64,000 nt of DNA from DASSQJ01 sp963726295 (GTDB lineage: Bacteria > Actinomycetota > Actinomycetes > Actinomycetales > Dermatophilaceae): assembly GCA_963726295.1 (NCBI GenBank), contig CAVSBW010000001.1, positions 806,001 through 870,000 on the forward strand. Reading direction: 5' to 3'. The position numbers and the translations under genes were made by a program. Positions 57,640 to 64,000 of the stretch are shown one piece after another (within the stretch, counting starts at the first letter, position 1; every line of letters begins with the position of its first letter). The notes beneath the pieces are model-generated. The model saw nothing but the letters and a program-made list of their open reading frames with translations, made no database searches and was not told where the DNA came from.

Positions 57640-58770
57640 ATGACGGCCACCCCCGTGACGCCGGCGTCCGCCGTGTGGCGGCCCGGTGACCCCGTGGGCG
57701 ACCGCCGCTTCGTCACCGCCGGCCCGGTGACCCTCGAGAGCGGCGAGGTGCTTCCCGAGGCGGTGATCGCCTACGAGACCTGGGGGACCCTCTCGCCCAG
57801 CGCCGACAACGCCGTCCTCGTCGAGCACGCCCTCACCGGGGACAGCCACGTGGTCGGCGACGCCGGGCCTGCGCACCCCTCACCGGGATGGTGGCCCGGG
57901 CTGATCGGTCCCGGCGCCCCCCTCGACACCGACCACCTGTTCGTGGTCGCCGGCAACGTCCTCGGCGGGTGCCAGGGCACGACCGGTCCGTCGTCCGCCG
58001 CTCCCGACGGTCGTCCGTGGGGAAGTCGCTTCCCGTTCGTCACGATCCGCGACCAGGTGGCTCTCGAGGTGGCCCTGGCCGACGCGCTCGGCATCGACCG
58101 TTGGCACGGGGTGCTCGGCGGCTCGATGGGCGGGATGAGGGTCCTGGAGTGGGCGGTCGGCCACCCCGACCGGGTCGAGCGGGCCCTCGCCCTGGCGTCC
58201 ACGGCGTACGCCACCGCCGACCAGGTCGCGTGGTGCCAGCCGCAGCTGCTCGCGATCAGGTCCGACCCCGCCTTCCGGGGCGGCGACTATTACGACGCCG
58301 ACGACGCTCCGCTCACGGGCATGGGAATCGCCCGGCGCATCGCGCACACGACCTACCGCCACGAGGCCGAGCTCGATGAGCGCTTCGGTCGGCGTCCCCG
58401 GCCCGGGGAGGACCCGCTCGGCGGTGGTGGGCGCTACGACGTCGAGAGCTACCTCGACCACCACGCCGCCAAGCTCGGCCGGCGGTTCGACCCGAACAGC
58501 TACCTCGTCCTGACCGAGGCGATGAACAGCCACGACCTGGGCCGCGGACGCGGGGGAGTGGCCCGGGCGCTCCAGCGGTTCGAGGGCCGGCTCCACCTGG
58601 CGGCGGTGAGCACCGACCGGCTCTACCCGGTGCGGCTGTCGGAGGAGATCGCTCGGGCCCGCCCGGGCACCGAGCTCACGGTCGTCGAGTCGCGCCACGG
58701 CCACGACGGCTTCCTGATCGAGACCGGCCAGGTCGGCGGTGTCATCCGCCGGGCCCTCGGCACCGGCTGA
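57640..58770 (+). CDS. metX: Homoserine O-acetyltransferase
   Basis: This 376-aa alpha/beta-hydrolase-fold acyltransferase has VIAYETWGTLSPSADNAVLV and HALTGDSHVVG. The nucleophile elbow is GVLGGSMGGMRVLEW (Ser at about residue 162), and SYLVLTEAMNSHDLGRGRGG also fits. The catalytic Asp lies near TDRLYPV, and His is in SRHGHDGFLIE. It acetylates homoserine with acetyl-CoA, the entry step for MetY. Start ATG 57640 follows AGGAG directly below the SAM-IV element; upstream in-frame starts lie inside the riboswitch. Confidence 0.95.
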   Translation: MTATPVTPASAVWRPGDPVGDRRFVTAGPVTLESGEVLPEAVIAYETWGTLSPSADNAVLVEHALTGDSHVVGDAGPAHPSPGWWPGLIGPGAPLDTDHLFVVAGNVLGGCQGTTGPSSAAPDGRPWGSRFPFVTIRDQVALEVALADALGIDRWHGVLGGSMGGMRVLEWAVGHPDRVERALALASTAYATADQVAWCQPQLLAIRSDPAFRGGDYYDADDAPLTGMGIARRIAHTTYRHEAELDERFGRRPRPGEDPLGGGGRYDVESYLDHHAAKLGRRFDPNSYLVLTEAMNSHDLGRGRGGVARALQRFEGRLHLAAVSTDRLYPVRLSEEIARARPGTELTVVESRHGHDGFLIETGQVGGVIRRALGTG

Positions 58771-58830
58771 CCGTCCCGGGCTGCGGTAACGTCGACGTCG
58801 CACACCACGCCGCGCTGCCAGGAGGTCAGA

Positions 58831-59226
58831 GTGACCATCGTCGTCGGGTTCGTCCCCACCAAGGAGGGCAGGGCCGCGCTCAGCCGCGCCGTCGAGGAGG
58901 CCAAGGGGCGACACACCCGGCTCGTCGTCATCAACTCCCACCGTGGCGGGCGCGACTTCGACGACGAGGCCAGCCGGGCGGCAGAGAGCGAGCTCAAGGG
59001 CGTCACCGACGAGCTGTCGGCCGAGGGACTGGACGTCGAGGTCCGCCAGCTCGTGCGGGGCAACGAGCCCGCCGAGGACCTCATCGCCGTCGCCGGCGAG
59101 ACCGACGCCGACCTCATCGTCATCGGCCTGCGCCGTCGCACGCCGGTCGGCAAGCTCATCCTCGGCTCGAACGCCCAGCGCATCCTGCTCGACGCCCCGT
59201 GCGCCGTCCTCGCGGTCAAGGGCTGA
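58831..59226 (+). CDS. Universal stress protein (UspA family)
   Basis: This 131-aa single-domain Usp has an N-terminal TIVVGFVPTKEGRAALSRAV, the central EDLIAVAGETDADLIVIGLR, and the ATP-binding signature GxxxxxxGKxxLGSNAQR (GLRRRTPVGKLILGSNAQRI), then PCAVLAVK. It would be a cytoplasmic ATP-binding stress protein. GTG 58831 has an excellent GGAGG upstream. It is 60 bp after metX and may be read through from it. Confidence 0.92.
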   Translation: MTIVVGFVPTKEGRAALSRAVEEAKGRHTRLVVINSHRGGRDFDDEASRAAESELKGVTDELSAEGLDVEVRQLVRGNEPAEDLIAVAGETDADLIVIGLRRRTPVGKLILGSNAQRILLDAPCAVLAVKG

Positions 59227-59306
59227 GCCACCCCACGACCCGGCTCCGGGGCGGCCGCACCGCGCCCGGAATCCCGGACGGATGTGCTCCGTGGCGGCCG
59301 CGGATT

Positions 59307-59312
59307 TATAAT
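59307..59312 (+). promoter_or_regulatory. Consensus -10 TATAAT upstream of rpoD
   Basis: A perfect TATAAT at 59307-59312 lies about 136 bp upstream of the rpoD start. At 17-bp spacing the -35 would be GTGCTC (weak). It stands out in this GC-rich sequence. The rest of 59227-59447 shows nothing else. Confidence 0.6.
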
Positions 59313-59447
59313 GGTCACAAGTGCTTCTGCACGGCCCGGCCCACCACCCCCCGCCGACCGGTCGACGCAGAGCCGACGAGGACCCCCGCCGCCGCCTCCG
59401 GAGCCGTCATGCCCCGGTGCGTGGCCATCCGCGACGAAAGGTAGCCG

Positions 59448-61130
59448 GTGTCGCCTGTGTCCAGGACAACCCCCGAGCCGAGTCCGCTTCCCCGAGAGTT
59501 CACGCACGAGGCCCTGCAGTCCCTGGTGCGCAAGGGACGGACCACCGGCAGCGTCACCGGCGACCAGGTCGCCGAGGCGATGCGGACGGCCGAGGTCCGG
59601 CCGGCACGGGGACGGGTCGTCCTGCGGGCGCTCGCCGACCAGGGCATCACCGTGAGCGCTGACGCCGACGTGACCGGTGTCGCGGCCGCCGCCACGCGCA
59701 CGGCGAAGAAGTCCGCCGCCACCGCCACCGCCAAGGGCGGCACGACGAAGAAGGCCGCCACCAAGACCGCCGCGAAGAAGGCGGCGCCCGCCAAGGGCGT
59801 GAAGACCGCCGGCTCCGACGATGAGGGCGCGCCGTCCGACGGCACCTCTGCGTCCTCCGCGAAGGCGACGAAGGCGGCGTCCACGACGAAGTCCGCGACC
59901 AAGTCGTCCACCACCCGCAAGGCGGCAGGGGCGGCCGCCGGGGAGGCTCCCGCTCCCGCGAAGAGGACGAGCACGCGGAAGTCCACCGCCCAGAGGACGG
60001 CGACCAAGGCCACTGGGGGCGACGACGCGCCGGGCGACGTCGAGGACGCGGACGTCGAGATCGAGGCCACCGACGCCGAGGTCCCGGCGGTCGCCGCGGA
60101 GGGCGACGAGGCCGACGGCGAGCCCAAGGCCGCCGCATCGGGCGAGACCGAGGAGGCCGCCTTCGTCATCCGTGACGACGACGAGGAGGACGCGCCCGCG
60201 CAGCAGGTCGTCACCGCCGGCGCCACCGCCGACCCGGTCAAGGACTACCTCAAGCAGATCGGCAAGGTCGCGCTGCTCAACGCCGAGCAGGAGGTCGAGC
60301 TGGCCAAGCGCATCGAGGCCGGCCTGTTCGCCGAGGAGAAGCTGAACTCCGGCGACAAGATCGAGATGAAGCTCAAGCGCGAGCTGTGGTGGATCGCCCA
60401 GGACGGCAAGAAGGCCAAGAACCACCTGCTCGAGGCCAACCTGCGGCTCGTGGTCTCGCTGGCCAAGCGCTACACCGGCCGCGGCATGCTCTTCCTCGAC
60501 CTCATCCAGGAGGGCAACCTCGGCCTCATCCGCGCGGTCGAGAAGTTCGACTACACCAAGGGCTACAAGTTCTCGACGTACGCCACGTGGTGGATCCGCC
60601 AGGCGATCACCCGGGCCATGGCCGACCAGGCGCGCACCATCCGCATCCCGGTGCACATGGTCGAGGTCATCAACAAGCTGGCTCGTGTCCAGCGCCAGAT
60701 GCTGCAGGACCTGGGTCGCGAGCCCACCCCCGAGGAGCTCGCCAAGGAGCTCGACATGACCCCTGAGAAGGTCGTCGAGGTCCAGAAGTACGGCCGTGAG
60801 CCGATCTCGTTGCACACCCCGCTCGGCGAGGACGGTGACAGCGAGTTCGGTGACCTCATCGAGGACTCCGAGGCGGTGGTCCCCGCCGACGCGGTGAGCT
60901 TCACCCTCCTGCAGGAGCAGCTCCACAGCGTGCTCGACACCCTGTCCGAGCGCGAGGCCGGTGTGGTCTCGATGCGGTTCGGCCTCACCGACGGCCAGCC
61001 GAAGACCCTCGATGAGATCGGCAAGGTCTACGGCGTCACCCGCGAGCGGATCCGCCAGATCGAGTCCAAGACGATGTCCAAGCTGCGTCACCCCAGCCGC
61101 AGCCAGGCGCTGCGCGACTACCTCGACTGA
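59448..61130 (+). CDS. rpoD: Principal RNA polymerase sigma factor (sigma-70 group 1)
   Basis: This 560-aa protein has an about 255-residue N-terminal extension made mostly of Lys, Ala and Thr with acidic patches; the conserved sigma core then begins. Region 1.2 is VKDYLKQIGKVALLNAEQEV, region 2 runs RFLVVSLAKRYTGRG-like to YKFSTYATWWIRQAITRA, region 3 has IPVHMVEVINKL, and region 4 ends GVTRERIRQIESKTMSKLRH with SQALRDYLD. This is the HrdB/SigA type that recognises -35/-10 promoters. GTG 59448 follows GAAAGG. Confidence 0.96.
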   Translation: MSPVSRTTPEPSPLPREFTHEALQSLVRKGRTTGSVTGDQVAEAMRTAEVRPARGRVVLRALADQGITVSADADVTGVAAAATRTAKKSAATATAKGGTTKKAATKTAAKKAAPAKGVKTAGSDDEGAPSDGTSASSAKATKAASTTKSATKSSTTRKAAGAAAGEAPAPAKRTSTRKSTAQRTATKATGGDDAPGDVEDADVEIEATDAEVPAVAAEGDEADGEPKAAASGETEEAAFVIRDDDEEDAPAQQVVTAGATADPVKDYLKQIGKVALLNAEQEVELAKRIEAGLFAEEKLNSGDKIEMKLKRELWWIAQDGKKAKNHLLEANLRLVVSLAKRYTGRGMLFLDLIQEGNLGLIRAVEKFDYTKGYKFSTYATWWIRQAITRAMADQARTIRIPVHMVEVINKLARVQRQMLQDLGREPTPEELAKELDMTPEKVVEVQKYGREPISLHTPLGEDGDSEFGDLIEDSEAVVPADAVSFTLLQEQLHSVLDTLSEREAGVVSMRFGLTDGQPKTLDEIGKVYGVTRERIRQIESKTMSKLRHPSRSQALRDYLD

Positions 61131-61454
61131 GCGGCCAGAGCCGGACCTCACCCTCGTGCGGCCCGCTTCGTGACGTCGCGGCGATCCCGGCCCTCGACGA
61201 CCAGCCGACCTTCAGTCGTGCGGTGTGAGGGGCGGCCACCTCGGCCCACGCCGTCGACCCCGCCGCGCCGACCTCGTGCGCAGGACAGGGCGGGGCGGCG
61301 ACCGGGACGCCCGCCGCCGGGCGTGTCCCGCATCGTGCCCGCTCCGGATGGAAATGGACCCCCCAGTTGGGTAGCAGACACCATGATCGGCGCTCGATAG
61401 ACTCCCCGATTGGCGGCCGTGCAGGGACGGCCCTCTGAACGGAGCGAGGCGGAC
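61131..61454. other. Intergenic region after rpoD, 324 bp
   Basis: No gene is supported. The right end contains a likely promoter (61375-61403) and a small GGCCGT/ACGGCC dyad in the 5' leader of the next gene. No rpoD terminator is obvious. Confidence 0.4.
61375..61403 (+). promoter_or_regulatory. Promoter of the unknown-protein/cyclase operon
   Basis: A -35-like CAGACA (61375-61380) and -10 TAGACT (61398-61403) are 17 bp apart. The ATG is at 61455, so this transcript has a leader of about 45 nt with a GGAGCGAGG Shine-Dalgarno. Confidence 0.55.
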
Positions 61455-63032
61455 ATGGACGAGTCTGACCGCAGCGAGACGGACTCGGACCTGTACCGGG
61501 ACGCCCTTCTGCAGCTGCACGTGCGTGCCGGCGGGTTCAACGGGCTCGATCCGGGCACCATCCCGGGTTTCGGCCGCCCCTCCGACGCCGAGGCCCTGCG
61601 CGCCGTTGCCGGCGCCGACGAGGGGGACGTGTCGGTGGCCGCCCGCTTGAGCGTCCTGCACGACCTTGCGAAGGCGGACTTCCCCGGCTACGACAAGGCC
61701 GAGGACGAGTACCGCCTGCTGGCAGGCTCGGTCGCCGGCCTGCGCGGAGTCGACGCCGAGCAGCTGCTCTCGGACATGAAGGAGTCGGCCCTCGAGGGGG
61801 TGCCGTTCGACCGGACCACCTCCGGTCAGGCCCTCCCGCACCGGGACGTCGCCTTCATCGGCCAGGACGTGTGCACCACCCGGCCGGTGAGGAGCGACGG
61901 GCTTCTCGCCACGTGGTTGTTCTCCGAGTTCGAGACCGACGCCCCCTTCGACGGGGTCGCCGACTGGGTCGACCCGCGGAACTGGCCCGAGCGCGGTCCG
62001 ATGATGTTCAAGGGCATGCACCTGGTCGGCGCCACCTCGCCGATCGACATCGCCACCCTGAGCAACCGGCACTGGCACGGCGTCTTCCACGAGGACGTGC
62101 AGCTCGTGAAGCGGGTGAACACGTTGCTCCACTGCGACTACTGGCGCGACGAGCGGGCCGCAGGGATGACCTACGCCCTCGACCTGAGCCTGGACGGCGA
62201 GCTCGACGTCGACCGTGGCTTCCTCTCGGTCGAGGACACCGGCACGGTGCGCCGGGTCCGAGTGCTGAAGATCGTGGGGTTCACCAACGACCTCTGGGAC
62301 GACGTGGCCCGGATGGTGTGCCCGTTCTGGACGGACTGGGTGAGGGGCGCGGTCGAGGGTGGCACCACGAGCCGGCCGACGCAGCCGGGCGACGTCCCGA
62401 GTTCGGAGCAGGGCCCGGACCCGTCATCCGACACCCTCGACGCCTGGATCACGTTCTTCGGTGAGTCGGCCCACACCTACCTCGACATCGTCGCCGACGT
62501 CACCCGCAAGGCGTCCGCGCCCGGCGCCACTCCCTCCGACCTGCTGCCCGATGGCAACCGCTACTGGTCCCAGCTGGCCAAGGACTGGGCCCGGGCGTGG
62601 ACCTACGGGCTGGAGGCCCTGGAGGAGGTCGCGCGCGAGGGTATGGACGCCGGGTTCACCCCTCCGGGCACCGATCGTTCGACCGCACGGGGACTGGCGT
62701 CGGCGATGACCGCCGCGGCCACCCGGGCCGCGACGGCCCCGGCCCAGCCGCCCCTCGGGGACAGCACGATCGTGCCCGTCCCCGGTCTCGCCGCGGACAC
62801 CGAGGTGAAGTGCTCCACACTGGTGTCGCTCGAGTCCGGCGGTGCCACCATCTCCGACGTGACGGTGACGGTCGAACCGCTCGGCGACGGCACGTTCGGC
62901 GCGCGGGTGCGGACGACCGACACCACGGTCCCTGCCGGCCTGTACATCGGCAGGCTCACCACCCCGAAGGGCCCCGTGCCGGCACCTGTGCAGCTCTACG
63001 TCGCCCGCGCCCGAGAGGCCGCACGCGGGTGA
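61455..63032 (+). CDS. Uncharacterised 525-aa protein coupled to a nucleotide cyclase
   Basis: I do not recognise this protein. The N-terminus is acidic (DESDRSETDSDLYRD); the body has ALLQLHVRAGGFNGLDPGTI, FSEFETDAPFDGVADWVDPR, MMFKGMHLVGATSPIDIATL and WHGVFHEDVQLVKRVNTLLH, which read like a lipid- or ligand-binding (SRPBCC-like) fold. A helical segment and a C-terminal beta domain follow (VTVTVEPLGDGTFGARVRTT, VPAGLYIGRLTTPKGPVPAP). There is no signal or membrane segment. The stop overlaps the start of the cyclase gene (GTGA), so the two proteins probably work together. Confidence 0.75.
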   Translation: MDESDRSETDSDLYRDALLQLHVRAGGFNGLDPGTIPGFGRPSDAEALRAVAGADEGDVSVAARLSVLHDLAKADFPGYDKAEDEYRLLAGSVAGLRGVDAEQLLSDMKESALEGVPFDRTTSGQALPHRDVAFIGQDVCTTRPVRSDGLLATWLFSEFETDAPFDGVADWVDPRNWPERGPMMFKGMHLVGATSPIDIATLSNRHWHGVFHEDVQLVKRVNTLLHCDYWRDERAAGMTYALDLSLDGELDVDRGFLSVEDTGTVRRVRVLKIVGFTNDLWDDVARMVCPFWTDWVRGAVEGGTTSRPTQPGDVPSSEQGPDPSSDTLDAWITFFGESAHTYLDIVADVTRKASAPGATPSDLLPDGNRYWSQLAKDWARAWTYGLEALEEVAREGMDAGFTPPGTDRSTARGLASAMTAAATRAATAPAQPPLGDSTIVPVPGLAADTEVKCSTLVSLESGGATISDVTVTVEPLGDGTFGARVRTTDTTVPAGLYIGRLTTPKGPVPAPVQLYVARAREAARG

Positions 63033-64000
63033 GCGAGCAGCCCACCGCCGAGGACCGGCTCGCCCGCCTGCTGGGGCGCCTGCTGGGCGCGGCCGAGGCG
63101 TCCCTCTCCGCCGGCGACGTCGAGTCGGCCCGCTCCATGGCCGAGGAGGTGCGAGCGGTCGACCCGGAAAACACCCGAGCGGCCGAGGTGCTGCGCGGCG
63201 CCGCCAGCCGCCTCAACGCCCCGGAGGGCCAGCGTGCGCTGATGACCCTGCTCTTCTCGGACCTCGTCGGCTCCACCATGCTCTCCGAGCGTGTCGAGCC
63301 CGAGCAGCTGCGGGACCTGTTCTCCCTGTACCGCGCCACCGCGCGCGAGGCCGTGGAGCGCTACGGCGGCTACGTCATGAAGTACATGGGTGACGGCATC
63401 CTCGCCGGCTTCGGCTACCCCGACGCCCACGAGGACGACGCCCGTCGGGCCGTGCTCGCGGCCGTGGACCTCGTCGCCGCCATGCAGGCGACCCACGCCG
63501 ACCTCGAGCGCCGCTTCGGCGTCGCCCCCCAGGTGCGGGTCGGCATCCACACCGGACGGGTGGTGGTCACCGACCTCAGTGACGACCGGTCCGTCGACGA
63601 GCGCGACTCGATCGTGGGGGTGGCCCCGAACCTGGCGGCCCGCATCCAGCAGGCCGCTGCCCCCGACCAGGTCGTGATCAGCGACGTCACCCGCCACCTC
63701 GTCGACGCCGACTTCTTCCTGACCTCCCTCGGCGACCGCGACCTCAAGGGGATCCGGCGCCCCGTGGAGGTGTTCGCCGTCGACCGACCCCGGCACGTCG
63801 GTGCGCGGTTCCACGCCGAGCGCTACCGCCGCGGTTCCCTCGTCGACCGCGACCTGCCCCGCGGGGAGGTGGTCTCGGCCTGGCACGCGGTCCACGACGC
63901 CATCGCTGCGCACTCCGGCACGACCTTCCTCATCGCCGGCGAGGCCGGCATCGGGAAGACCCGGCTCGTGGCCGACGTGGTGAACACCGTCGAGGCCGAG
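63029..64000 (+). CDS. Class III adenylate/guanylate cyclase with ATPase domain, 3' end outside window
   Basis: The visible 324 residues start at GTG 63029. An N-terminal helical segment (LGAAEASLSAGDVESARSMA) is followed by a class III cyclase domain. It has LLFSDLVGSTMLSERV (first metal Asp), YVMKYMGDGILAGFGYPD (second metal Asp), VRVGIHTGRVVVTDLSD and SIVGVAPNLAARIQQAA (the Asn/Arg transition-state pair). After a linker, a P-loop AGEAGIGKTRL at about 310 begins an AAA/STAND-type ATPase that continues beyond base 64000. It is coupled to the upstream unknown protein by a 4-bp overlap. Confidence 0.88.
   Translation, partial: MSEQPTAEDRLARLLGRLLGAAEASLSAGDVESARSMAEEVRAVDPENTRAAEVLRGAASRLNAPEGQRALMTLLFSDLVGSTMLSERVEPEQLRDLFSLYRATAREAVERYGGYVMKYMGDGILAGFGYPDAHEDDARRAVLAAVDLVAAMQATHADLERRFGVAPQVRVGIHTGRVVVTDLSDDRSVDERDSIVGVAPNLAARIQQAAAPDQVVISDVTRHLVDADFFLTSLGDRDLKGIRRPVEVFAVDRPRHVGARFHAERYRRGSLVDRDLPRGEVVSAWHAVHDAIAAHSGTTFLIAGEAGIGKTRLVADVVNTVEAE

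Noticed and set aside
59315..60241. A 308-codon minus-strand frame rich in Ser/Ala
   Set aside because: It mirrors the Lys/Ala/Thr-rich N-terminus of RpoD; no start signal or independent evidence.
1..64000. tRNA, rRNA, CRISPR arrays, insertion sequences and prophage genes
   Set aside because: No cloverleaf-type T-loop, spaced direct repeats, transposase or phage structural gene was found by reading both strands; a tRNAscan and Infernal run would settle the RNA question.

Overview
The window is very GC-rich, densely coded DNA from an actinobacterium. Several things point to Micrococcales, most likely Intrasporangiaceae or a close relative. These are strong G/C bias at third codon positions, frequent GTG starts, three DUF222/HNH (13E12-type) genes, SAM-IV riboswitches, an HrpA helicase, a small family-A polymerase of the bifunctional exonuclease/polymerase type, PAC2, DUF4192 and DUF6318 proteins, and a principal sigma factor with a long Lys/Ala/Thr-rich N-terminus. 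The placement is an inference from gene content; no rRNA or other taxonomic marker is present. No tRNA, rRNA, CRISPR array, insertion sequence or prophage was seen.

Layout. 1-2.4 kb: the 3' part of a DUF222/HNH gene followed by a 21-bp tandem repeat, then two small frameshift-damaged genes. 2.4-11.3 kb: an ArsR regulator with an MFS exporter, a large LuxR-type (LAL) regulator, an operon of two membrane proteins and a GNAT fusion, and a fatty-acyl-CoA ligase behind a palindromic operator. 11.3-16.7 kb: an uncharacterised 599-aa protein divergent from a NERD-domain helicase, then a second DUF222/HNH gene behind a LexA-like box, carrying two compensating frameshifts. 16.9-25.7 kb: a neutral-ceramidase-like enzyme, a secreted M14 carboxypeptidase, DUF302, an ArsR/SRPBCC/YCII group and a hemerythrin-like protein. 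25.6-38.2 kb: an XRE-ATPase-TPR regulator, membrane and secreted proteins, an aldo/keto reductase, the third (intact) DUF222/HNH gene, a secreted pair with AT-richer codons, a chimeric OFA-transporter remnant and a SprT-like protease. 38.4-45.8 kb: patatin, ornithine aminotransferase, hydrolase, deazaflavin oxidoreductase, a second aldo/keto reductase, and metY under a SAM-IV riboswitch. 45.9-57.4 kb: an NTF2-like protein, a WXG100-like pair, hrpA, a PAC2 protein, the family-A polymerase, EcsC, DUF1232 and DUF4192 proteins. 57.5-64 kb: a second SAM-IV riboswitch with metX, a universal stress protein, rpoD, and an unknown 525-aa protein translationally coupled to a class III nucleotide cyclase/ATPase that runs off the window.

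How the parts relate. MetX acetylates homoserine and MetY sulfhydrylates it, so the two SAM-IV-controlled genes about 12 kb apart form a direct-sulfhydrylation methionine pathway under SAM feedback. Many starts carry a TANNNT (or NANNNT) hexamer exactly 6-8 nt before ATG/GTG and no Shine-Dalgarno, the signature of leaderless mRNAs. Most convergent gene pairs share strong GC hairpins. Short tandem arrays whose periods are multiples of three (9, 18, 21, 27 bp) sit just after the stop codons of four genes, two of them DUF222/HNH genes.
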